This document shows, one piece after another, positions 24,592-34,738 of a stretch of DNA of 64,000 bases (the first letter of the stretch is position 1; each line of letters starts with the position of its first letter). Below the pieces are notes generated by a model that did no database searches, was not told the DNA's origin, and saw nothing but the letters and a program-made list of their open reading frames with translations. Location of the stretch: contig JANATF010000012.1 in the NCBI GenBank assembly GCA_029449245.1, forward strand, positions 1,364,001 to 1,428,000, in the 5' to 3' direction. Origin of the DNA: Mortierella alpina. Taxonomy: Eukaryota > Mortierellomycota > Mortierellomycetes > Mortierellales > Mortierellaceae. Position numbers and translations under genes: made by a program.

Positions 24592-24886
24592 GGCTGCATG
24601 TGGAAGAGCGGAATGTCGGTGGGTTCTGAGTGCCGTTGGACGGCGAAGTCAAAAGAGAAGAAACGACGCGGTCAGTAAGCGCGTCAATTTGCTTTCGGCG
24701 ACGGGTGCAGCGCCACTCACCACCACAAAAAGCTGGAAAATTTTTATAGTATCTTTCACTCCCCTTCACTCCCCTTCACTCCACTTCCACCTTCACCTAC
24801 CTCCACTTCCACTTCCACTTCCACCTCCACCCGTCCCCATCCTCGATCCTTTTCCCGTCAACGCCCCCTGTTGCCTTGATCTGCAC
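24592..24886. other. Promoter region of the METTL16-like gene with CT-rich repeats
   Basis: This region contains CTTCACTCCC repeats (about 24755-24785) and CCACTTCCACTT repeats (about 24795-24830), forming a pyrimidine tract on the plus strand. It is the 5' side of the METTL16-like gene and the 3' side of the candidate 46-aa gene. Confidence 0.5.
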
Positions 24887-25115
24887 TTATTCCCCGTTGC
24901 TCTGCAGAGCAGCTAATAGACTGGTGAAGTAATATCTGTCGAAAATATGGACAATAAACTGATCGGTATTCAACTGCTCCCCGGTCATGTATGATGTGAT
25001 TGTGAGTTACGCCTCCTATAGTCTGTAGCTGAATAGACACCACCCTACCCCCACTCCTCACCTCCCAAGCGATGATGATCAACATAGAGTCAAGCACTGA
25101 ATACCCGGCCGCCAT
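24887..25115 (-). CDS. Candidate 46-aa protein gene with one intron
   Basis: Exon 1 (25062-25115) begins ATG GCG GCC and encodes MAAGYSVLDSMLIIIAWE, then meets a GTGAGG donor. Exon 2 (24887-24973) starts after GAGCAG and encodes LNTDQFIVHIFDRYYFTSLL followed by AALQSNGE and a TAA stop. Frame is kept across the 88-nt intron, which contains a GTAACTC branch-like site. The product would be a short, mostly hydrophobic peptide with two helix-like halves, as in small membrane-complex subunits. I do not recognise a family. The alternative is that the open frames are chance; no homologue could be checked. Confidence 0.35.
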
Positions 25116-25525
25116 CGTGCGACGTCGGATGGATGTACAACTTTATTAATTCTGAGCGCCCATCCTCCACTCTACCCTTCTTGAGTAGCAGTTTGCTGCG
25201 AATAAAATCATATTTTGAAAAGCGAAGAGTACGGGAAGCTTGCCCTTGTCGTATCCTGTGGCTGTAGTTTTAAGTGGAGGAAGCAGAGAAGAGAAGAGAA
25301 GAGAGGCGGAGTATACGGAGGGAACGATTGGCTCTGAGACAGTGACGGGGATGCCCCCTTTATCCGAACCAACTCGCTCGCATTGTCCTGTGTTCTTCGC
25401 CTTCTACTTTTTCAATTAGCTGACATCGTCTTTTCGTCCTCCTCTTCTCTTCTACACACCAGTAACAATCCCAATATTCTCATCGTGCCCACCTTCATTC
25501 TTACATAACTCGCGCGCTGGTAACA
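25116..25525 (+). other. 5' region of ATG22
   Basis: I see no gene. GAGAAGAGAA repeats (about 25290-25302) and a C/T-rich leader (25380-25480) precede the Atg22 start. Confidence 0.5.
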
Positions 25526-27645
25526 ATGCGCGTCTCATTCTCGCCTGCACCTGTAGAACCAGCTACAACTAAGCGGGAGATTTGGGCTTGGTACAGCTAT
25601 GCTTTCGCAAGCGAAGCCTACGTGGTGGTGAGTTTGGGGGTGACCGCCATGGAAGACCCCTCCCATTGCCAATGCCTTTGAAAGTAATCCAAAGACCTGT
25701 GCTGCAGCATCCATGCTAGCTGACAGTGAAACCGTACCTACTTCTCCACATAAAGGTAGCACTCACTAGCTTTATACCCATCACCTTGGAAGCGCTCGCG
25801 TCAGCGCAAGGTCACCTTTACGGAACGAACGAGCCTTGCCACGCGGCCCCAAGCACTGCGGAGCCGCCCACGCAAGCAGCAGGAGAGCGGCCGCGGTGCA
25901 TGATATCCTTTGGTCGTCTCGAGATTGATACGGCATCCTTTGTCATGTACCTGACCTCGTTAGCGGTGCTCCTACAGGTGAGAAATAAGCGTTTTGTATT
26001 TCAAATCGAGGTACGTTGTCAAGACTTATGCTGCTGTCTGATTTCCGGATAGGCCTTGACAGTCGTCTCAATCAGCTCCATGGCAGACTTTGGGCCGTAT
26101 CGCAAAAAACAGCTTGTTTTCTTTTCGATCGTCGGTTCCATGGCAACAATGCTCATCGGTGCAGTTCCTTACGTATGGATGGCGGGCGCATTAAGTGTCA
26201 TTGCGAACGTCTCCTTCGGCGCAGGAATCGTTTGCTTCAACGCGTATTTGCCACTATTAGTCAGGAACGTCGATCGGATCCGGCTCAGAAGGCAGGAACT
26301 ACTACAGCTGGAAAAAGAGGCAGCGTTCCAAGCAGAGAATCTGGAGCAATCACGATCTACTTCCACAGAGCCGTCTCAGGCGGATAGCAATGAAGGAGAC
26401 GCTGCCGTCAGATCAGACCCAACCCAGACACTATCGCTGGCTAACCAAGAGAGTCTCGCAACAAACCCGATGGAGCCCGCGGCAAGCCTCGAGAGTCTTG
26501 AACGGAAAAAGAAGTTGCACTCTGAGCTATCCGAGCAGCTGAATGATGACAAGGCTCATCTCATGGGTCAGATAAGCGCCAGGGGATTCGCTAGTGGATA
26601 CTTTGGAGGGATCCTGCTCTTGCTCCTTTGCCTGTACATCTCATATCGCGACAAATCTTCGGTGCGGTCTCTCAAGATCGGAATCTTTCTTTCAGGATTG
26701 TGGTGGTTCATGTTTGCTGCACTGGCAGGTGTCTGGTTAAAGCAAAGACCGGGCAGAGAACTGCGGCTAGGAGAACGGGATCAGAAACGAGGTTCGCTTT
26801 GGATTGCAACTCGATACGTGCTTTATTCTTGGAACCGAGTAGGGGCGACAATTGTGCAGGCTCGCAAATTACCAAGCGCCTTTGCATTTCTGGTCGCTTG
26901 GTTCTTTCTCTCGGACGGATACACCAGCATCGCCAATGTAGCACTACTGTTTGCCAAAACGTCGCTGCAGCTTCCGCAAACTCAACTCATCCTGCTCTCG
27001 CTTGTGGTTCCTATCTGCGCACTCATCGGCACGTTGGCGTTCCCTAAGCTTCAACAAGCCTTGGGCTTTAATCCAAAGCAGATGGTCCTTTTGCTTCTGA
27101 TTATGCTGGTCATGGTCCCTATATACGGAACGTTGGGTCTCATTCTACCGTTCTGGCCACATTTAGCCTCTGCTACCGAGCTCTTTACACTTGCCGCATA
27201 CTTTGGACTCTTGATTGGATCAGTGCAAAGGTAGGTGTATATTTCATCCTGTATATGGCCAATTTTTTTCGGCTGAGCGAGCTTTGATCTAAACGAATAT
27301 ACCTGCAACAGTTTTTGTAGGTCCATGTTTGCAGACCTTGTCCCTCGTGGTCGCGAATCCGAGTTCTTTGGCCTCTATGCCATCACGGACAAGGGCAGTA
27401 GCTGGCTTGGACCTCTGGCTGTCGCGGCTATCACAGATGCCACGCATGAAATTCGACATGCGTTCGTATTCCTGCTGGTATTGTTGACTCTTCCTATCCC
27501 AATCATATACTTTGGCGTGGACATGGCTCAGGGCCGCATTGACGCGGAAAAGGCGTCGCTGGAGCTTCAGCAAACACTCGAGACTGGTATTGAAGGCAGA
27601 CAGGACGAGGACGAGGAGCGTGAACGGCTCCTGTCGTCCGCCTGA
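25526..27645 (+). CDS. ATG22: Atg22-type vacuolar amino-acid exporter (MFS)
   Basis: This is a vacuolar membrane protein of the major facilitator fold that releases amino acids after autophagic breakdown. Exons are 25526-25627, 25756-25977, 26053-27230 and 27312-27645 (611 aa). Family marks are the N-terminal EIWAWYSYAFASEAYVVVAL, SSMADFGPYRKKQL, GFASGYFGGILLLL, AWFFLSDGYTSIANVA and, across the last splice, SMFADLVPRGRESEFFGLY with ITDKGSSWLGP. About 12 hydrophobic segments are visible. A long hydrophilic loop with charged helices (LRRQELLQLEKEAAF onward, about residues 180-280) separates the halves, as in other Atg22 proteins. The acidic C-terminus is DEDEERERLLSSA; its ERERLL is a dileucine-type vacuolar sorting candidate. 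Confidence 0.94.
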
Positions 27646-28239
27646 ACAAAGAAAGGAAAGCAGGATAGCCTGACCATGTGCAAGTTTTGAAATAACCCTC
27701 TGCGATGCATATTGACCGAGTCGTTTGCTTCAAGTGGCGAAATGAGCCCTGGCAGACAGATGCCTGCGCGTAGTGATGTGAATAAAGATGCGCACGCGTG
27801 ATGCTGACCATGGCAGGCCATTGAAGGAGTGGCGTCGGATCATGGTGTGAACAAACAACAACAAGGGCACGCCCAATGAGTGACTTTGAACTCGGATCCC
27901 TGTCCAAAAAAAAAAAAAAAAATGGACGCGCGTAAGAGAAGCTGCCTTTCCCTTCGAGCACTTTTTATGGCCACCTTTGTTTTCGACGCTTCGCGAATCT
28001 CTTTTTTCTTTTTTCCCCTTTTGATTCTTTTGATTCGATTCTTCTAATTCACTCTCCACTCTTCCCGTCGCTCTCGTCTTTTCTCTCGCCCTCGCTCGCA
28101 CCCACCCACTCCCCACGCTCTCCTCCTCTCGTGCCCGACCCTCCATCAGAAGCACCCGTCCGATCTCTGCTTCTTGGCTGCTGCGAACCCTTCCACGCTC
28201 CGGCAAACAGATAACAACCAGGATCCCCTCTCTTCCAGC
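27646..28239 (+). other. 3' flank of ATG22 and promoter/5' UTR of XPO1
   Basis: I see no gene. A run of 18 A at about 27905-27922 is a possible Atg22 3' end or a homopolymer. A C/T-rich leader (27990-28140) precedes exportin-1. Confidence 0.5.
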
Positions 28240-31200
28240 ATGGAGGTAAAAAGAACAGATTGCATAGCATCCGCCTGCGTTATCCTGTGCAATAAGCAGA
28301 ATGGTTGCTTGACCATCAAGAAGTCCATTGACGCTGCATAATCGTTATTCACCTCGCCACCCCTGGATCATTTTGCATTCTGAAACTCCCTCCTAGGCCA
28401 TTCTCGACTTCAATCGCGATCTGGACATCGACTTGCTCGATCGAGTCGTCCAAGCTTTTTACAGTGGCGCCGGTGCAGACGTAAGTGCAACTCATTGCAG
28501 GATCTTGTGATTTCTCCTCGCCGCAGCTTGGCTAGATCAACCTATGCGACTCTCGGCACTATTCGGCGGCCGATTCAGCGCCCGGCAAGGATGCAAAGTC
28601 GACGCCACCGACAATATCCCTCAGCCTTTATGCATATTCTCTTGCGCTTTCAATGTTGCCTCGAGCGATGCATGGACCGTTCACCTTTGAAAGGCGGACA
28701 GTGGCGATTACAGCCACGAATACCAAGGAAGCTCAGCAACGCTATCATGCCGCCAGCGCGCACTTTATGCTTTTTGGTGGACGTTTGAACGTCTTAAGTG
28801 TCTCGGAACACGGAACCAGTTTCCTTTTACCCTTGCCCCAGCGCAAGAGACAGCAAGCTGTCTAGCTCCACGATCTGACCCGCGGAATAGTTTGCATAAT
28901 TCGACTAATTTCGCCCTTGTCTTCCTCCACCTTGGGTTGTGACCAATTCATTCTTGTTAGCATAAACTCGCCCAACAGATTTTGACTCAATTCCAGGAAC
29001 ATCCCGATGCTTGGAGGCGAGTGGATGCAATTCTCGACAACTCCAAGGTCTCGCAGACGAAGGTATGCGCTGCTTCTGTTCACTCACTGTACGAGTGGAA
29101 AACCTGACTACTCAAGGAACGCAGGCTAGCATTGGATCACTAGGCTGGGATAAGCAGGATGGTCGACTCGCAAGCTTACGCACCTGTTTTTGCTCTACTT
29201 GATAGTTTTTGGCTCTGGCCATCCTCGAGAAGTTGGTTCAGACGCGGTGGAAGCTGCTCCCCCCAGAGCAATGCCATGGTAAATATTGAGTGAACAGAAA
29301 CAGAGATAGCTTTGCGGACCCAACTGACATGAAGGCATCAGCCCGTGTTTTGCCCCGCTGACTAATACTTGCCGCTCGTACTGACGCCGACACCTGCTTT
29401 GAACGCGTTATAGGAATTCGCAACTACACCGTTGGATTGATTGTCAAGCTGTCCTCGGACGAAGCATCTCTTGTCCGTGAACGGACGCTGCTCAACAAGT
29501 TGAACATGGTGCTGGTTCAGGTAGGCAAAGGCGGCTTTTTGCGGCAATTATGCAAAGCCATGCACAGCACTATCCGAGGAAGCTCACCCTTTTTCGTCTC
29601 TCGGTTTTGTAGATCTTGAAGCAGGAGTGGCCACACGCCTGGCCAGGATTCATTCCAGAGATTGTTGTTTCCAGCAAGTCGAATTTGTCCCTGTGTGAGA
29701 ATAACATGGTCATTCTCAAACTTCTGAGGTATGGGCTCTTTTCACTACCTGTTCGACTCATATTAAGTGCTGTTTAACATTATGAGGTTCCTATCTCCCA
29801 GAATTGTAGCTGACAGATGCCTGGATTCCACTTTGTTAATATGTTTAGCGAGGAGATTTTCGACTACTCTGCGGAACAAATGACGCAAGTCAAGACAAAG
29901 AACCTGAAGAACTCAATGTGCGGCGAGTTTTCAGAGATTTTCCAGCTCTGCAGCGAAGTTCTGGAAAAGGCCAACAAGCCCAGCTTGATTAAGGCGACGT
30001 TGAATACCCTTCTTCGCTTCCTCAACTGGATTCCTCTTGGTTACATCTTTGAGACCAGCCTTGTCGAGAACTTGAGGACAAGAGTAAGTTTGAGGACATA
30101 CACACGGAACTTTTGACGAATGTAACTGCAGAGTCGAAGCTAACCGGTATAGTTTATCTGGGCTTAGTTCTTGGAGGTTCCTCAGTTTCGGAATGTCACC
30201 TTGCGCTGCTTGACCGAGATCGGAAGTCTTTCAGTTACTGCCGAGTATAATGACAAGTTTGTGATTCTATTCAACATTGTCATGACATCCGTGGCCAAGA
30301 CCATTCCTATGGGTGGAAGTAAGTGACAACTGGGTAGATATCGCTTAGCCTGACATACTGTGGTAATGTGACAGATCTAACATGGATTTTACGATTAACC
30401 CGCTTTTTTAGATATTGCCGAGATGTACGAGAATGCTGGCGATGATGAGCAGCAATACATTCAGAACTTGGCTTTATTCTTGACCGGCTTTCTTGGAGTG
30501 CATCTTAAGGTAAGAAGCGGACTTGGTGTGGTCATGGTTCTAATACTCAGATCGTGAAGTTTGTGCTAAACCCTTACGTATCTACACTACCTTTAGCTTG
30601 TCGAGAATGCTCAAAACCGCGATGTTCTCATGGTCGCTCATCAGTATCTTCTCGGAATCTCTCAGGTGGATGAGCGCGAGATCTTCAAGATTTGCTTGGA
30701 GTACTGGACAAAGTTGGTCGCCGAGCTGTATGAGGAAATCCAGCAACTTCCCGTCATGGAATTGCCTTTGCTCAACCTTGGAGCTGGTGGCATGATGCAG
30801 TCAGCAGCAGGAAATGTCGCGCTTCGCAAGAACTTTTACAGCGATGTCCTTGCTCGTCTGCGTGTTGTTATGATCGAGCGCATGGTCAAGCCCGAGGAGG
30901 TAATTATCGTTCTCTGGTCAGACTTCTGCAGAGCTCATACGCCGTGTTTGTACCCTCGCAAAAAACTAAGAATGCATGTTTTCTTGTTACTTTTAGGTGT
31001 TGATTGTGGAGAACGACGAAGGAGAGATTGTCCGTGAAGTCATGAAGGAGAGTGACACCATTACTCTCTACAAGAGCATGCGCGAAGTCCTGGTATACCT
31101 CACGCATTTGGACTGCCTCAACACAGAGCAGATCATGTCGGACAAATTGACCAAGCAGGTCGATGGATCGGAGTGGTCCTGGGGTAACCTCAACCAGCTC

Positions 31201-33725
31201 TGCTGGGCCATTGGTTCCATCTCTGGTGCAATGAGTAAGTTGGTTTGTCATCATTTTTGTCAAGTAGGCAGCTTTTCGTTCGTTGAAATGTCGATACTGA
31301 TGTCCTGGTCGCTTTTGTTTTTTAGATGAGGATGCCGAGAAGCGGTTCTTGGTCACTGTCATCAAGGAGCTTTTGGGACTGTGCGAAATGAAGCGCGGCA
31401 AGGACAATAAGGCTGTCGTCGCCTCAAACATCATGTATATTGTCGGCCAATACCCACGATTCTTGAAGGCTCACTGGAAGTTCTTGAAGACGGTCGTCAA
31501 CAAGTTGTTCGAGTTCATGCACGAGACCCACGACGGAGTACAGGATATGGCCTGCGATACCTTCATCAAGATTTCGCAAAAGTGCAGGCGCCATTTTGTT
31601 CTCCAGCAATCCCAGGAAGTGATGCCGTTCATTGACGAGATTCTGGGCACACTTGACAAAATCACCAGCGACCTGACCCCTGCTCAGGTAAACTATTGCG
31701 ATGAGGCATTGACGCGAACTGGTCAAGCTGTTGAACAAGGAAGAGAGAAATATGCTAACTGCTTTTTGCTTCAAAATTGCTTACGCTTTAGATTCACACT
31801 TTCTATGAGGCTATTGGCTACATGATCTCTGCGCAACCCAACCGCGCTGCTCAGGAACGCTTGATTGCAAGTGCGATGCAGTCTCCTAACCAATTCGTAA
31901 GTATTTTTGACGGATATGTCTGCTCCATAAGTGGACCTGACATACCAACAAAGTTCTGATGCAAAAGTTCACGATTCACTTACTAACATTCTTTGATTTT
32001 AACAGTGGGATACTATCATGCAGCAGGCAAATCAGAGTTTGCAAAACCTCGATAACCCCGAGAACCTGAAAATCTTGGCCAGCGTACTGAAGACGAATGT
32101 GGCAGCTTGCGGATCGATCGGAGCAGGATACTTCTCGCAGCTCGGACGCATCTATCTCGATCTATTGGGCGTTTACAAGGCTGTCAGTCAGTTGATCTCT
32201 GAGAGCGTTGTGAAGCAGGGCCCCGTTGCCCTCCGCACCCCCCGAGTTCGCCAGATGCGCACTGTGAAGAAGGAAGTTTTGCGCCTGATCGAGACGTATG
32301 TTAGCAAGGCGGACGATCTCACGGAGGTGACGCAGAAGATTATTCCCGGTGTCCTTGAGGCTGTCTTGGGTGACTACCAGCGCAACGTTGAGCCAGCGCG
32401 TGACGCCGAGGTGCTGAGTGTGATGAGCACGATCGTGTCCAAGCTTGGGGTAAGAAGCACTCCTTTCCTTCGGCATTATGTACTTGAACTCTTGAGATTT
32501 TTTCTTGGCCAACCGACAATCATGCCGAAAATGTGAGCGAGAAAAAAGTCATCTCGCTGTGAATCTAACAGCTCGTTATGCTCTTTCTTTGATAGTCCCT
32601 GTTGAATGACAAGATTCCCATCATTTTGGAGTCCGTATTTGATTGCACGCTCAACATGATTAACAAGGACTTTTCCGAATACCCCGATCACCGTGTTGGC
32701 TTTTTCAAGCTGGTGCGAGCCATTAGTCAAAGTTGCTTCCCAGGTAAACGAAGATGACAAAGGTTCTGCGGGTGCGAAGTTTGTATGATTTTGGGATTTT
32801 ATACTCAAGCGCCAGCTCTCTCTCTTTCCCTGTCTATTCTATAGCCCTTATGAAACTGCCAGCACCACAACTCAAGATGGTGATGGACAGTGTGGTTTGG
32901 GCTTTCAAGCACACTATGCGTGACATTGCAGATACGGGACTTTTGATCTGTCTGGAGGTGATCAACAACTTTACTGCCAGCGACCCTGTTATTGCCAACC
33001 AGTTCTACCAGGCGTACTTCCTCAACCTGCTGAACGATATCTTTTACGTCCTGACCAGCAACAACCACAAGAGCGGTACGTTGTGGTTCCTTAATGCAGC
33101 GTGAGATGGACTGTCAAAGACTCTGTGGAACTGATACCCCTCATATTCTTTCATACTGCATTGCAAACAGGCTTCAAACTTCAGAGTCAGGTGCTTGCAC
33201 GCATGTTCTTCTTGGTGGAGACTGGGGCTGTCCAGGCACCGCTGTTCAACCCAAGCGTGGTTTCGGACCCTAATATGACCAACGCCCAGTTCATGAGGGA
33301 GTACATGATCAATCTGCTTCAAAACGCATTCCCTCACCTGCAGCCGTAAGTTATCAGGAGATGCATGATGCCTTTTTGGCCTTCTTTTTGGGCCTTTTTT
33401 TGGCCTTTTTATTATTGACATGACACCAATCTAATGCCTTTGATGCCTTTGATGCTTTTTGATCTTGTATAGAACTCAAATCCGGACATTTACGCTGGCA
33501 CTATTCGAGACGAACCGCGACGCCAACAAGTTCAAGCTCCATCTGCGTGACTTTTTGATCCAGCTGACCGAGTTTGGTGCATCGGAGACGGACCAGAACG
33601 ACTTGTTCCTGGACGAGCGTGAGGCTGAAGTGGAGGCTAAGCGCAAGCAGGAGAGAGAGGCAGCACTCAGGATCCCAGGTCTGGTAAAGCCCTCGGAGCT
33701 GCCCACGATGGACGAGGATGACTAA
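28240..33725 (+). CDS. XPO1: Exportin-1 (CRM1), nuclear export receptor
   Basis: This is a HEAT-repeat karyopherin that carries leucine-rich NES cargo out of the nucleus with Ran-GTP. Nineteen exons are read: 28240-28245, 28397-28480, 28842-28859, 28979-29062, 29206-29278, 29414-29520, 29613-29728, 29849-30083, 30168-30318, 30412-30509, 30597-30899, 30997-31234, 31326-31687, 31792-31896, 32006-32449, 32596-32743, 32845-33075, 33171-33345 and 33473-33725. They total 1,076 aa, the family length. The first exon is only ATG GAG. An 18-nt exon encodes RKRQQA between GAGAD and ILTQFQEH. The CRIME domain is near the N-terminus, and the cargo groove holds [20 protein letters not shown] with a Cys at about residue 524. 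The acidic C-terminus ends PTMDEDD. It is the most intron-rich gene in the window. Confidence 0.96.
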
Positions 33726-33728
33726 GTA

Positions 33729-33766
33729 ACACACACACACACACACACACGCACACCAACACACAC
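33729..33766. repeat. CA microsatellite
   Basis: This is an AC/CA run with two interruptions directly after the XPO1 stop, so it lies in the 3' UTR. Confidence 0.95.
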
Positions 33767-34738
33767 GCTGGAGTGTCATATATTCTGTTTTTGTTTCTAT
33801 TTTTCTTTTCTGTTTCTCACTTTTTCCTTCTCCATACGGTACTTGCCGGAAATGGGCAACGAAGGTGCCCAACGGCCCCCAAGCAGTGTCTCCACTCTAA
33901 AGCTATTAAATTCTGCTGCCTTCAAAGAATGAAAAATCAAGAAGAGTATAGAGGAGACGAGAACAACGCGTGTGGATGGAATTGGCGGGTTCCTGTGAGC
34001 CCCACTGAAAATGGAGCCGCTGGCGTGCCTCAGCGATCTATTTTTGTGAGAACGAGTCGATGAGAGCAAGCAGTCGCGACGCTGTGGTGTGGATGGAGGC
34101 TGGGGTAGCAACCAAGCAACCAACCATGCGATCGCGGGACCATGGGACCGAGGGGCCATGCTGGCGATCGGTGTGCCCTGGAGGTGTGAGTCGCAGAAGG
34201 GTACGAGAGGACAGCGAGAGGACAGCGGGCGCGCCATCTCGCCTGTGTGGCATGCAGGTACTGTGGCCGATGCCCGGGGGTCCAGGTGTCTGTGCGACGA
34301 GACACCGATGTGCAGCCAGTGAGACGGGACCCATGCCAGTGCAAGGCGAGGAATGTTGGGCCATGTGTGCACCCGAGTGCAAAATATATGGTCTTTCTTT
34401 GCTGCCGTGTCTCTCTTTGCTTTCCCATTCCAGTTTCGACTCTTCCCTCAATCCCCTCGCTGCCTCGCATTCCCTCCATCCGCCGTCGTCCTCCCTCTTC
34501 TCTTCTCTCTTCTCTCGTCAATCGTTTGTCCTCGCTCACTCCCTTTGATATCGTCCCCTCTTTGCAGCCTTGCCCCCCCCCCCCCCCCCCATCACTCTCG
34601 CGCCTCGTCGCTCATTCGAAGAGAAAAACCCCGCACCTCATCCAACTCATCAGCACGCTGCATCAATTCCACTCTTTCACCCACCCACCCACATATCAGA
34701 AAAGCAATAAAAAGGCGGAATAGCACTGTGGCAAAGCC
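33767..34738 (+). other. Intergenic region before the CBS/PB1 gene, with an 18-base C run
   Basis: There is no credible gene. Several overlapping ORFs of 60-190 codons on both strands (33797-34720) are low-complexity shadows. A homopolymer of 18 C occupies 34573-34590 in the C/T-rich leader of the next gene, a possible G-quadruplex or i-motif former and a likely sequencing-length risk. AGGACAGCGAG is directly repeated at 34208-34227. Confidence 0.5.

Noticed and set aside
33797-34723. Several overlapping ORFs of 60-190 codons on both strands
   Set aside because: These are mutually overlapping, low-complexity, and located in a promoter region with homopolymers. None has a splice-supported extension or motif.
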